NCBI RefSeq assembly: GCF_020023995.1 | Contig: NZ_NRRD01000008.1 | Coordinates: 1-64,000, forward strand | Length of the DNA stretch: 64,000 nucleotides | Reading direction: 5' to 3' | Origin: Rhodobacter sp. TJ_12 | Lineage (GTDB): Bacteria; Pseudomonadota; Alphaproteobacteria; Rhodobacterales; Rhodobacteraceae | Part shown: piece by piece, positions 42,821 to 51,253 of the stretch | Layout: each line of letters begins with the position of its first letter | Position numbering within the stretch: the first letter of the stretch is position 1 | Notes under the pieces: generated by a model | Told to the model about the DNA's origin: nothing | Database searches by the model: none | Seen by the model: the letters and a program-made list of their open reading frames with translations, nothing else | Position numbers and translations under genes: made by a program

Positions 42821-43923
42821 AAGAAGTGGTGAAGGTCGAACTGGGCGCCCGCGCCTATGAGGTGCGCATTGGCACCGGGCTTTTGGCGCAGGCGGGCGCG
42901 GAAATCGCGCCACTGTTGCGCCGCCCGCGCGTGGCCGTTGTGGCCGATGAAACGGTCGCCAATCTGCACCTAGAGACGTTGCGCGCGGGACTTGGTGGCA
43001 TTGAAATGGTCACCCTGCGCCTGCCGCCGGGCGAGGGCACGAAAAGCTGGCCGCAGTTCACCCGCACGGTGGAATGGCTTTTGGAACAAAAGGTCGAGCG
43101 CAAAGATATTGTCGTGGCCTTTGGCGGTGGGGTGATCGGGGATCTGGTCGGCTTTGCCGCGGCGGTGTTGCGGCGCGGCGTGCGGTTCGTGCAGATCCCG
43201 ACCTCGCTTTTGGCGCAGGTCGACAGTTCGGTGGGCGGCAAGACCGGGATCAACGCGCCCCAAGGCAAGAACCTGATCGGCGCGTTTCACCAGCCAAGCC
43301 TTGTGCTGGCCGATATCGACCTGCTTGGCACGCTGACCGAGCGCGATTTTTTGGCGGGCTATGGCGAGGTGGCGAAATACGGCCTTTTGGGGGATGCCGA
43401 TTTCTTTGACTGGCTGGAGGTGAACGGCCCGGCGCTGGCCGCGGGCGATGTGGCGGCCCGGCTGCATGCGGTGAAACGTTCGGTCGAGATGAAGGCCGAG
43501 ATTGTCGCGCGCGATGAAACCGAAGAGGGCGACCGCGCGCTTTTGAACCTTGGCCACACGTTTTGCCATGCGCTTGAGGCCGCCACCGGCTATGGCAACC
43601 GGCTGTTGCATGGCGAAGGCGTGGCGATTGGCTGCGCGCTGGCCTTTGAGCTTTCGCAGCATCTGGGGCTGTGTTCGCAAGAGGCGCCCTCGCGCGTGCG
43701 GGCGCATTTGCGCAACATGAAGATGAAGGTCGATCTTTCTGATATCGAAGGCGAATTGCCCGATGCAGATGGGTTGATCGATCTGATGGCGCAAGACAAG
43801 AAAGTGCAAGATGGCAAGCTGCGCTTCATCTTGGCGCGCGGCATCGGCGAGGCCTTCGTCACCTCTGACGTGCCGCGCGATGTGTTGCACCGGATCTTGT
43901 CGGAGGCTTTGGCGCAACGCTGA
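42817..43923 (+). CDS. aroB: 3-dehydroquinate synthase
   Basis: 368 residues, normal length, NAD- and metal-dependent, second step of the shikimate pathway. FGGGVIGDLVGFAAAVLRRGV, IPTSLLAQVDSSVGGKTGIN and GYGEVAKYGLLG are diagnostic; metal ligands include the Glu of GEVAK and His residues in LNLGHTFCHALE and LLHGEGVAIG. Coupled to aroK by ATGA. The convergent ABM-GNAT gene ends 12 bases beyond. Confidence 0.96.
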   Translation: MKEVVKVELGARAYEVRIGTGLLAQAGAEIAPLLRRPRVAVVADETVANLHLETLRAGLGGIEMVTLRLPPGEGTKSWPQFTRTVEWLLEQKVERKDIVVAFGGGVIGDLVGFAAAVLRRGVRFVQIPTSLLAQVDSSVGGKTGINAPQGKNLIGAFHQPSLVLADIDLLGTLTERDFLAGYGEVAKYGLLGDADFFDWLEVNGPALAAGDVAARLHAVKRSVEMKAEIVARDETEEGDRALLNLGHTFCHALEAATGYGNRLLHGEGVAIGCALAFELSQHLGLCSQEAPSRVRAHLRNMKMKVDLSDIEGELPDADGLIDLMAQDKKVQDGKLRFILARGIGEAFVTSDVPRDVLHRILSEALAQR

Positions 43924-43935
43924 CCGGACCCGGCG

Positions 43936-44700
43936 CTAGCCGGGCAGGCTGTCAAAGGCGGGGGCGTGGCGCAGCGCACCTTTGGGAAGCGCCGCATCGG
44001 TCAGATTCAGCATCTGGAAATAGGGCCCGGCATAGGGGCTATCATAGCCTTGCGCCGCCACAGGCGAAAAGCCGAAGCGGCCATAATAGTCCGGATCGCC
44101 CAGCACGAAGAGCGCCGCGATCCCGCGCGCGCGGGCCTCGGCGATCCCGGCTTGCACCAAGGCCCCGCCAATGCCCTGATTGCGCACCGAAGCGCGCACG
44201 CAAAGCGGTGCCAGCGCCCAGGCCGGAAAGGGCGCGGCCATCGGGGAAAAGCCGATATGGCCCAGATAGGCACGTTTGAACCGGGCCGTCAGCGACAGCG
44301 CCAGATCGCCCGCGGCGCGCAAGCCCTCGACCAGATCGGCTTCCTCTGGGCCGCCAAAGGCCGCGCGGATCAGCAGCGACAGCGCGCGCGGGTCTTCGGC
44401 CATTTCTGGGCGGATTTCGGGGGCAGCCTCGGTCATTTCCTCGCGGCGGCGCAACCGCAAGGTGGTGCGCCCCCACTCCGATGCGGCGGCGCGCCGTTCA
44501 TAGGCGGCATGGGCGGCGGCGGAGGCAAAGCCGGCCTCAAGCTGCCAGCGCAGCGGATCGTCGCCCTGTTTGAAGTCGAAAAACAAACAGGCCGGGTCGC
44601 GCAGGCTGTGGCGCAGATGCAGCGGAAGCAGGGCCAGAACCGCGCGCCGTTCTTCGGGCGTGGTGCAGGTCAGGCTTCCTTGCAAATAAACTAGCGCCAC
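43936..44700 (-). CDS. Fusion of an ABM-like domain and a GNAT acetyltransferase
   Basis: 254 residues in one uninterrupted frame. Residues 1-85 (VYLQGSLTCTTPEERRAVL, LRDPACLFFDFKQGDDPLRW, AAYERRAAASEWGRTTL) look like an antibiotic-biosynthesis-monooxygenase-type alpha/beta barrel. Residues 89-254 are a GNAT domain with the acetyl-CoA loop VRNQGIGGALVQAG and DPDYYGRFGFSPV. An internal ATG (44436) right after GAGGAA could start the GNAT part alone, but the spacing is too tight. It lies 10 bases after guaA in the same direction. Substrates unknown. Confidence 0.75.
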   Translation of the reverse strand: MALVYLQGSLTCTTPEERRAVLALLPLHLRHSLRDPACLFFDFKQGDDPLRWQLEAGFASAAAHAAYERRAAASEWGRTTLRLRRREEMTEAAPEIRPEMAEDPRALSLLIRAAFGGPEEADLVEGLRAAGDLALSLTARFKRAYLGHIGFSPMAAPFPAWALAPLCVRASVRNQGIGGALVQAGIAEARARGIAALFVLGDPDYYGRFGFSPVAAQGYDSPYAGPYFQMLNLTDAALPKGALRHAPAFDSLPG

Positions 44701-44710
44701 CTTGCCCGCA

Positions 44711-46267
44711 TCACTCCCATTCGATCGTGCCGGGGGGTTTGGAGGTGATGTCGTAAGTCACCCGGTTGATCCCCTTCACTTCATTGATGATCCGCGTTGC
44801 GGTTTCGCCCAAGAAGTCATGGCTGAACGGATAGTAATCCGCCGTCATCCCATCGACCGAGGTGACCGCACGCAACGCGCAGGCATAATCATAGGTGCGC
44901 CCATCGCCCATTACGCCCACGGTGCGCACCGGCAAGATGGCCACGAAGGCTTGCCAAATCTCATCATACAACCCGTGCTTGCGAATTTGGTCGATATAGA
45001 CCGCATCGGCCTTGCGCAGGATCTCCAGCTTTTCGCGGGTGATTTCGCCGGGGCAGCGGATCGCCAGACCCGGACCGGGGAAGGGGTGGCGGCCGATAAA
45101 GCTTTCGGGCAGGCCGAGCTCACGGCCAAGCGCGCGCACCTCGTCCTTGAACAGTTCGCGCAGCGGCTCGACCAGCTTCAGCCCCATCTTTTCGGGCAGA
45201 CCGCCCACATTGTGGTGCGATTTGATCGTGACCGAGGGGCCGCCCGAGAACGAAACGCTTTCGATCACATCGGGGTAAAGCGTGCCTTGGGCCAGAAATT
45301 CCGCGCCTTCGATCTTGTTCGCTTCGCGCTGGAACACATCGATGAACAGCTTGCCGATGGTCTTGCGCTTCACTTCCGGGTCCGACACGCCTTCCAGCGC
45401 GCCGATGAACAGATCGGCCTCGTCGGCGTGGATAAGCGGAATATTGTAATGGTCGCGGAACATCGTCACGACTTCATCGGCCTCGTTGAGCCGCATCAGC
45501 CCGTGATCGACGAAGACGCAGGTCAGTTGATCGCCAATCGCTTCATGGATCAGCACCGCCGCCACCGAGCTATCGACCCCGCCCGACAGCCCGCAGATCA
45601 CCTGCTTGTCGCCGACTTGGGCACGGATCTTGGCAATCGCATCGTCTTTGTAAGAGGCCATCGTCCAATCGCCGGTAAAACCGGCCAGCCGGACGAAGTT
45701 TTCATAAAGCTTCGCACCGCGCGGGGTGTGATGCACCTCGGGGTGGAATTGCACGGCGTAGAAATTGCGGTTCACATCGGCGGTGATGGCAAAGGGCGCA
45801 CCGGGCGAGGTGCCATAGACCTCGAAGCCCGGAGCAAGGCGGCTGACGTGATCGCCATGGCTCATCCAGACCTGCTCGGTGCCCTCAGAGAACCAGCCTT
45901 CCAGAAGCGGCAGCTTTTTGTCGGCGGGGGTCACGAAGGCGCGGCCAAATTCGGCGGTGCCGTGGCCGCTTTCGACCAGACCGCCCAATTCCTGCATCAT
46001 CACCTGCTGGCCATAGCAGATGCCAAGGATCGGCACGCCAAGGGTGAAGGCGGATGCGGGCGGGCGCGGCGAGCCTTCGCGGGTGACCGAATCCGGGCCG
46101 CCCGAGAAGATGATGGCTTGGGGGGCGAAATCGGCCAGAAACGCATCGGTGACGTTCTGATAGGGGTGGATTTCGCAATAAATCTTCAGCTCGCGCAGAC
46201 GCCGCGCGATGAGCTGCGTCACCTGAGAGCCGAAGTCGATGATGAGAAGGCGCTGATGCTGGGTCAT
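44711..46267 (-). CDS. guaA: GMP synthase (glutamine-hydrolysing)
   Basis: 518 residues. Converts XMP to GMP. The class I glutaminase domain ([37 protein letters not shown] with the nucleophile Cys, [10 protein letters not shown] with His and Glu) is followed by the ATP pyrophosphatase domain ([16 protein letters not shown]) and the dimerisation domain ending KPPGTIEWE. The frame is open further upstream, but ATG 46267 gives the conserved N-terminus [15 protein letters not shown]. Probably co-transcribed with the ABM-GNAT gene. Confidence 0.97.
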   Translation of the reverse strand: MTQHQRLLIIDFGSQVTQLIARRLRELKIYCEIHPYQNVTDAFLADFAPQAIIFSGGPDSVTREGSPRPPASAFTLGVPILGICYGQQVMMQELGGLVESGHGTAEFGRAFVTPADKKLPLLEGWFSEGTEQVWMSHGDHVSRLAPGFEVYGTSPGAPFAITADVNRNFYAVQFHPEVHHTPRGAKLYENFVRLAGFTGDWTMASYKDDAIAKIRAQVGDKQVICGLSGGVDSSVAAVLIHEAIGDQLTCVFVDHGLMRLNEADEVVTMFRDHYNIPLIHADEADLFIGALEGVSDPEVKRKTIGKLFIDVFQREANKIEGAEFLAQGTLYPDVIESVSFSGGPSVTIKSHHNVGGLPEKMGLKLVEPLRELFKDEVRALGRELGLPESFIGRHPFPGPGLAIRCPGEITREKLEILRKADAVYIDQIRKHGLYDEIWQAFVAILPVRTVGVMGDGRTYDYACALRAVTSVDGMTADYYPFSHDFLGETATRIINEVKGINRVTYDITSKPPGTIEWE

Positions 46268-46454
46268 GCACGCCCGATAGCCGGGCTTGGGCGCGAAAGC
46301 AAGAGCCGCGCGGCAGGGCAATTGGCTGGGACGCGTGTTCCAAGGGCGATGGGTCGCACAAGCTCGCGCTGCGGCTGGGTTGATACCCACCGGAGAGGGG
46401 TGTAGCTGAACCGCATCGTTCTGTCTTACGTCTCGATTTTAGGAACCTGATTTG

Positions 46455-46706
46455 ATGCGCTTTTCCGTTTTCCTACTCGCTGCGAGCCTCGTTCTGGCCG
46501 GCCCGCTTGGCGCACAAGAAAGCCCCGTAGTTGATGCCCCGCAAAGCGAAGCAGAACACGCGCTTACAGTCTTGCAGCGCGAAGGCACGCCCACCGTTTC
46601 GGCCTATTGCTGCAAACATTGCCACAAAGGCAAAGCCTGCGGGAATAGCTGCATCAGCCGTGCTTACACCTGCCACAAAGGGCCCGGCTGCGCTTGTGAT
46701 GGGTAA
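46455..46706 (+). CDS. Secreted cysteine-rich mini-protein
   Basis: 83 residues. A signal peptide (MRFSVFLLAASLVLAGPLGAQ, about 1-21) precedes an acidic linker and a compact C-terminal module with eight Cys in about 33 residues: YCCKHCHKGKACGNSC, then CHKGPGCACDG. The KGKACG-x-SC core recurs in small exported proteins of Gram-negative bacteria whose function I do not know; disulfide- or metal-bound folding is likely. AGGAA lies nine bases ahead of the ATG. It is a single-gene unit followed by a terminator. Confidence 0.7.
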   Translation: MRFSVFLLAASLVLAGPLGAQESPVVDAPQSEAEHALTVLQREGTPTVSAYCCKHCHKGKACGNSCISRAYTCHKGPGCACDG

Positions 46707-46726
46707 CCCGCAGGACCAGAAGACAT

Positions 46727-46756
46727 GAAAAAAGGGCGCCCGCGCGGCGCCCTTTT
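46727..46756. terminator. Bidirectional terminator between the mini-protein gene and livM
   Basis: AAAAAA, GGGCGCC, CGCGC loop, GGCGCCC, TTTT: a perfect 7-bp stem with A and T runs on either side, placed between two convergent genes. Confidence 0.85.
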
Positions 46757-46810
46757 GGGTTTTCGACTTTGTGGAAATATCCCGGGGGTTCGGGGGCAGC
46801 GCCCCCGTCC

Positions 46811-48160
46811 TTACCGTTCCGGCAGCAGGCCCCGCGGGCTGAAGCGCAGCACCAAGAGCAAGATCGCCCCCATGATGACAAGCCGCATATGCGGGGCGGC
46901 ATCCAGCAAATGCTCTTTCAGCGCGCCGTCGCCCAGCCCTTGCGAAAGCAGCCCCATCATCAGCGGGCCCCATTCGCCCGCCTTGATCCAGACGAACCAG
47001 ATCAGCAAACCGCCCAGCACCGCGCCCCAGTTGTTGCCAGAGCCGCCGACGATCACCATCACCCAAATCAGGAAGGTGTAGCGCAGCGGGTTGTAGCTAG
47101 AGGGGGTCATCTGCCCGTCGAGCGAGATCATCATCGCGCCCGCAAGCCCCAGCACAGCAGAGCCCAGAATGAAGATCTGCAAATGCCGCCCGGTGACGTT
47201 TTTGCCCATCGCGCTGGCGGCCACCTCATTGTCGCGGATCGCGCGCATCATCCGCCCCCAAGGCGAATTCAGCGCCAGCTGCGAGGCCCACAAAAGCAGC
47301 GCCAGCACCGCGACGAACAGCATCACATAAAGAAGCTTCACCAAGAGCGTGGAGCCCACCATCGGGTCCATCCCAAGCCCAGACATGCGCTCCAAAAAGG
47401 CCGGGTCTTGTTGCAGATCGGTTTCATAGGGCACGGGCCAAGGGCGCGGAATGCCATTGACGTTCAGCACGCCCCGCGCCAGCCATTCTTCGTTTTTCAA
47501 AACGGCGACAATGATTTCCCCGATGCCCAGCGTGGCAATGGCCAGATAATCCGAGCGCAGGCCCAAAGCGGTCTTGCCAACGATCCACGCTGCCCCGGCG
47601 GCCAGCGCCATGCCCACGGGCCACGAGATCAGCGTCGGCAGCGACAGCCCGCCCAGATAGCCGGTGGCGGCGGGGTTGATGGCTTGGATCGCCTCCACCG
47701 CCGGGTCAAAAAGCGCGCGATAGCTGAAAAAGCCCAGCACCAGTACGCCCGCAACGACCCAGCCACGGGCCTTACCGGTCATGCGCTGATGCAGCGCAAC
47801 CGCGATCACCAGCGTGACGATGGCCACGGCAAAGGCAAACAAAATGCCCCAGCCCCCCGCTTCAAACGCGCCTTCGGTGGGGGGCATGGCGACCAGCACG
47901 GGGGCCACCCCGCCCAGCGCCAAAAAGCCCACGACGCCCGCGTTGAAAAGGCCCGCATAGCCCCATTGGATATTGATTCCGAGCGCCAAAATGGCCGAGA
48001 TCAGCCCGACCCGCAGGATGCCCAAAGCGTTATCCCAATGGCCCGAGAACATGGCGTTCGACACCGTGCCCTCTAGAATGAACAGGATCGCCAATGCGCC
48101 AAACAGGGCGGGCGCGCGCCATTTGCCGCCTTTTGCGGCGCTTGGTTGATGCGTGCTCAT
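46811..48160 (-). CDS. livM: Branched-chain amino acid/amide ABC permease LivM
   Basis: 449-residue inner-membrane permease of the LivM group. Several hydrophobic helices; LGINIQWGYAGLFNAGVVGFLALGG and LRSDYLAIATLGIGEII are typical, as is WGRMMRAIRDNEVAASAMGKNV, the cytoplasmic loop that meets the ATPase. A longer frame exists upstream, but ATG 48160 with GGGGAAA and ATGA overlap to livH is preferred. Last gene of the operon. Confidence 0.92.
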   Translation of the reverse strand: MSTHQPSAAKGGKWRAPALFGALAILFILEGTVSNAMFSGHWDNALGILRVGLISAILALGINIQWGYAGLFNAGVVGFLALGGVAPVLVAMPPTEGAFEAGGWGILFAFAVAIVTLVIAVALHQRMTGKARGWVVAGVLVLGFFSYRALFDPAVEAIQAINPAATGYLGGLSLPTLISWPVGMALAAGAAWIVGKTALGLRSDYLAIATLGIGEIIVAVLKNEEWLARGVLNVNGIPRPWPVPYETDLQQDPAFLERMSGLGMDPMVGSTLLVKLLYVMLFVAVLALLLWASQLALNSPWGRMMRAIRDNEVAASAMGKNVTGRHLQIFILGSAVLGLAGAMMISLDGQMTPSSYNPLRYTFLIWVMVIVGGSGNNWGAVLGGLLIWFVWIKAGEWGPLMMGLLSQGLGDGALKEHLLDAAPHMRLVIMGAILLLVLRFSPRGLLPER

Positions 48161-49167
48161 ACCGATTTCCCCTTGAAGAGCCCGGTGGGCTTGAACAGCA
48201 GCACGATGATCAAAATCGCGAAGCTGACGGCAAATTTGTATTCGGTGGACAAAAGCTGCAACAGCCCCTCGGGCGTCCAGCCGGGCACCAGATACATCGC
48301 CACTTTCTTCCAAGCATAGGTGACCGCAACCTCGGAATAGGCGATCACGAACCCGCCCGCGATGGCGCCAAGCGGATTGCCAAGCCCGCCCACGATCGCC
48401 GCCGCAAAGATCGGAAGAAGAAGCTGGAAGTAGTTGAAAGCCTTGAAGGATTTGTCAAGGCCGTAAAGCGTGCCCGCGGTGGTGGCCAGCGCTGCGGCAA
48501 TGATCCAAGTGACCATCACCACCTTGTTCGGATCGATCCCCGACAAAAGCGCCAAATCCTCGTTATCGGAATATGCGCGCATGGATTTGCCGGTGCGGGT
48601 TTTCGCCAAGAACCAAAACAGCGCCCAAACCACCAGCCCCGCCGTCACCAGCGTGATCGCTTGGGTGGAGCGGATCGCCAAAGGCTCGGCCAGCCCGGTG
48701 ATGGTTTTGAACTCGCGCGCGGAAATCAAGAACCGCTCGCCATCGGCAAAGCGAATTTCATCGACGCCGATCAGCACGCGGGTCAGCCCGTTCATCACGA
48801 ACATCACGCCCACCGAAACCATGGTGATATAGATCGGCGCGGCGCGCACCTTGCGGTAATAGCGATAGACGACGCGGTCGGTGCCCAGCATGAAAAGCGC
48901 GGTCAGCGCAATGCCGAAGGGCAGCGCCAAAAGTGCGGTGGGCAACGGGCCGAAGCTGACGCCCATCGCCTGCAAGCCCCAGGTGACAAGGATCGTCAGC
49001 CCGGTGCCAAAGGCCATTGTGTCGCCATGGGCGAAGTTCGAAAACCGCAAGATGCCATAGATCAGCGTCACACCCAGCGCGCCCAGCGCAAGCTGCGCGC
49101 CGTAAGCGGTGGCCGGAACGATGACGTAGTTCAGCACCGCGATGAAAGCGTTGAGAAGGTCCATCAT
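48157..49167 (-). CDS. livH: Branched-chain amino acid/amide ABC permease LivH
   Basis: 336-residue permease: QLALGALGVTLIYGILRFSNFAHGD at the N-terminus, TRTGKSMRAYSDNEDLALLSGIDPN in the coupling loop and FAAAIVGGLGNPLGAIAGGF toward the end. Two adjacent ATG codons; the first (49167) overlaps the stop of the secreted unknown protein by ATGA and has GAGG upstream. Confidence 0.92.
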   Translation of the reverse strand: MMDLLNAFIAVLNYVIVPATAYGAQLALGALGVTLIYGILRFSNFAHGDTMAFGTGLTILVTWGLQAMGVSFGPLPTALLALPFGIALTALFMLGTDRVVYRYYRKVRAAPIYITMVSVGVMFVMNGLTRVLIGVDEIRFADGERFLISAREFKTITGLAEPLAIRSTQAITLVTAGLVVWALFWFLAKTRTGKSMRAYSDNEDLALLSGIDPNKVVMVTWIIAAALATTAGTLYGLDKSFKAFNYFQLLLPIFAAAIVGGLGNPLGAIAGGFVIAYSEVAVTYAWKKVAMYLVPGWTPEGLLQLLSTEYKFAVSFAILIIVLLFKPTGLFKGKSV

Positions 49168-49589
49168 TTCACCTCTTCGCAGGTGCCTTGGTAATAAACT
49201 GCCATGCCCGCCTCGGGCTGGTGCAGCGAATAACGCGCGGTGCCATCGGGGGCGATCGTCAACAACCGCTGCCACGGGTCCTTGCGAAAGGCGATAAAGC
49301 CTTGGAACGGCCCGTAAAGCGTGCCCCCGGTCAGCGGCACGGCGTTGAAGCTGCCGGTGTCATCGCTGACCGCCACGGTGAACGGATCGGGCGGCACCAG
49401 CGTCGGGTTTGCCGGGAACGTCGCATCGGGGCCGGGGTTGTAGATCATGCTCAGCCCGTAGCTGGTGGCCTGACAGGGCGCCAGATCGGTGCATTCCTGC
49501 GCGAAGGCACAAAGGAATTCCTGCACCTGCGGCGCGGCCTGCGCGGGCAGGGGCAGCAAAAAGGGCAGGGTGGCCAGAAGCTGTTTCAT
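49164..49589 (-). CDS. Secreted protein of unknown function inside the liv operon
   Basis: 141 residues with a signal peptide (MKQLLATLPFLLPLPAQA, about 1-18). The mature protein has four Cys (CAFAQECTDLAPC and CEEVK at the end) and a beta-rich pattern (YGPFQGFIAFRKDPWQRLLTIAPDGTARYSL). No known domain recognised. It lies between livF and livH, coupled to livH by ATGA, so it is made together with the transporter. Perhaps a periplasmic accessory; no direct evidence. Confidence 0.65.
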   Translation of the reverse strand: MKQLLATLPFLLPLPAQAAPQVQEFLCAFAQECTDLAPCQATSYGLSMIYNPGPDATFPANPTLVPPDPFTVAVSDDTGSFNAVPLTGGTLYGPFQGFIAFRKDPWQRLLTIAPDGTARYSLHQPEAGMAVYYQGTCEEVK

Positions 49590-49592
49590 CGC

Positions 49593-50297
49593 TTAGCCCC
49601 CCAAGAAGGTGCGGCGCACCTCTGGATCGGCCATCAGCGCCGCGCCGGTATCGGTGTATTTGTTCGCGCCTTGCACCAGCACATAGCCTTGATCGGCGAT
49701 TTCCAGCGCCTGGCGGGCGTTTTGTTCCACCATCAGAATGGAAATTCCGGTCCGCGCCACTTCGATGATGCGGTCAAACAGTTCATCCATCACGATGGGC
49801 GACACGCCCGCGGTGGGTTCATCCAGCATCAGGAGTTTGGGCTTGGTCATCAGTGCGCGGCCCACGGCCACTTGCTGGCGCTGACCGCCTGACAATTCGC
49901 CCGCGTTCTGGTGGCGCTTGTCGCGCAGGATTGGGAACAGCTCATAGACCTGTTCCATCGTGTCACGATAATCATCGGCGCGGATGAACGCGCCCATCTC
50001 AAGGTTTTCTTGCACCGACATGGTCGGGAAGACATTGTTGACCTGCGGCACGAAACCCATACCTTTTTTCACCCGCTCTTGCGGGGACAGGGTGGTGATG
50101 TCTTGGCCATCAAGTTTCACATGGCCCGCGCGCAGCTTCAGCATGCCAAAGACCGCCTTCATCGCGGTGGATTTGCCCGCGCCATTGGGGCCGACGATGA
50201 CCGCGATCTGGCCTTTTTCGACCTTGAGCGTGCAGCCGTGCAAAATATCGGCGGCGCCATAGCCGCCCGTCATTTCCGAGGCGTCCAGAAAGCTCAT
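49593..50297 (-). CDS. livF: Branched-chain amino acid/amide ABC ATPase LivF
   Basis: 234 residues, usual LivF size. Walker A VGPNGAGKSTAMKAVFG, Q-loop FVPQVNNVFPTM, signature LSGGQRQQVAVGRALM, Walker B LLMLDEPTAGVSP and switch VEQNARQALEIADQGYVL are intact. The start overlaps the stop of a 23-codon frame by ATGA. Confidence 0.94.
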   Translation of the reverse strand: MSFLDASEMTGGYGAADILHGCTLKVEKGQIAVIVGPNGAGKSTAMKAVFGMLKLRAGHVKLDGQDITTLSPQERVKKGMGFVPQVNNVFPTMSVQENLEMGAFIRADDYRDTMEQVYELFPILRDKRHQNAGELSGGQRQQVAVGRALMTKPKLLMLDEPTAGVSPIVMDELFDRIIEVARTGISILMVEQNARQALEIADQGYVLVQGANKYTDTGAALMADPEVRRTFLGG

Positions 50298-50365
50298 GTC
50301 CGCGCCCCCAATGCGAGACGGCCAGAGCCCATGACCCCTTGCTTAATCAGGAAAAAGCCGTTCAT
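50294..50365 (-). CDS. 23-residue linker ORF between livG and livF
   Basis: A 23-codon frame starts on the livG stop (ATGA) and ends on the livF start (ATGA). It begins MNGFFLIKQGVMGSG and has no recognised relatives. The double overlap would let ribosomes re-initiate from livG through to livF across a 64-base gap. It may be a purely mechanical coupling device; a function for the peptide itself is not supported. Confidence 0.45.
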   Translation of the reverse strand: MNGFFLIKQGVMGSGRLALGART

Positions 50366-51150
50366 GCCGATGCCCCCGCCTTGATCTTGTTCTTCAGGCC
50401 CCGGCCCAAATAGGCCTCGATCACCGCTTCGTTTTGCATGATCGTGTCGGGGCTGCCCTCGGCCAGCACCTTGCCCTCGGCCATCACGATGACCGGGTCG
50501 CACAGCCGACCGATGAAATCCATGTCGTGTTCGATCACGCAGAAGGTATAGCCGCGTTCCTTGTTGAGCCGCACGATCGCATCGCCGATGGTGTTGAGAA
50601 GCGTGCGGTTCACCCCCGCGCCGACCTCGTCCAAAAACACGATCTTGGCTTCCACCATCATCGTGCGTCCCAGCTCCAACAGCTTTTTCTGGCCGCCCGA
50701 AAGGTTGCCCGCGCGCTCGTTCTTCAGATGGGAAATTGTCAAGAAGTCAAGAACTTCATCGGCTTTCTTCAGAAGCGCTGCTTCTTCTTCTGCAATCCGG
50801 CCCCGGCCAAACCACGCATTCCACAGATGTTCGCCGGATTGGCCGCCGGGCACCATCATCAGGTTTTCGCGCACCGACATGGTCGGGAATTCATGCGCAA
50901 TCTGGAAGGTGCGCAAGAGCCCCTTGTGAAACAGCTCATGCGGCGCAAGGCCGGTGATGTCCTCGCCATCCATTGTCACTTTGCCAGAGGTGGGTTTATG
51001 CACCCCGGCGATTACGTTGAACAATGTGGATTTTCCCGCGCCATTGGGCCCGATCAAGCCGGTGATCGAGCCGGTGGCGATCTCTAGCGAAGCGCCATCG
51101 ACAGCGTGAAAGCCGCCGAAGTGCTTGTGCAGGTTCTCGACCCGGATCAT
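50362..51150 (-). CDS. livG: Branched-chain amino acid/amide ABC ATPase LivG
   Basis: 262 residues. Walker A IGPNGAGKSTLFNVIAG, Q-loop LLRTFQIAHEFPTMSV, signature LSGGQKKLLELGRTMM, Walker B IVFLDEVGAGVNR (with GAGVN as in LivG) and switch VIEHDMDFIGRLCDPV. It follows the binding-protein gene after a stem-loop and is coupled to the 23-codon frame downstream. Confidence 0.94.
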   Translation of the reverse strand: MIRVENLHKHFGGFHAVDGASLEIATGSITGLIGPNGAGKSTLFNVIAGVHKPTSGKVTMDGEDITGLAPHELFHKGLLRTFQIAHEFPTMSVRENLMMVPGGQSGEHLWNAWFGRGRIAEEEAALLKKADEVLDFLTISHLKNERAGNLSGGQKKLLELGRTMMVEAKIVFLDEVGAGVNRTLLNTIGDAIVRLNKERGYTFCVIEHDMDFIGRLCDPVIVMAEGKVLAEGSPDTIMQNEAVIEAYLGRGLKNKIKAGASA

Positions 51151-51207
51151 GAAGTCCCCTTGGTGGCGCGTTGCGCCCGATATGCCGTTTTCGGCCTGTT
51201 TTCAAAG

Positions 51208-51237
51208 GAAACAGCCCGGATCGCTCCGGGCTGTTTC
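51208..51237 (-). terminator. Strong stem-loop between the binding-protein gene and livG
   Basis: GAAACAGCCCGGA, four-base loop, TCCGGGCTGTTTC: a perfect 13-bp stem; on the minus strand it is followed by CTTT. It probably sets a high ratio of binding protein to transporter, by partial termination or by blocking 3' decay. Confidence 0.7.
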
Positions 51238-51253
51238 GGTCTTGATGTCACGC

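Noticed and set aside
44702-46405. 567-codon plus-strand frame opposite guaA
   Set aside because: Antisense shadow of guaA.
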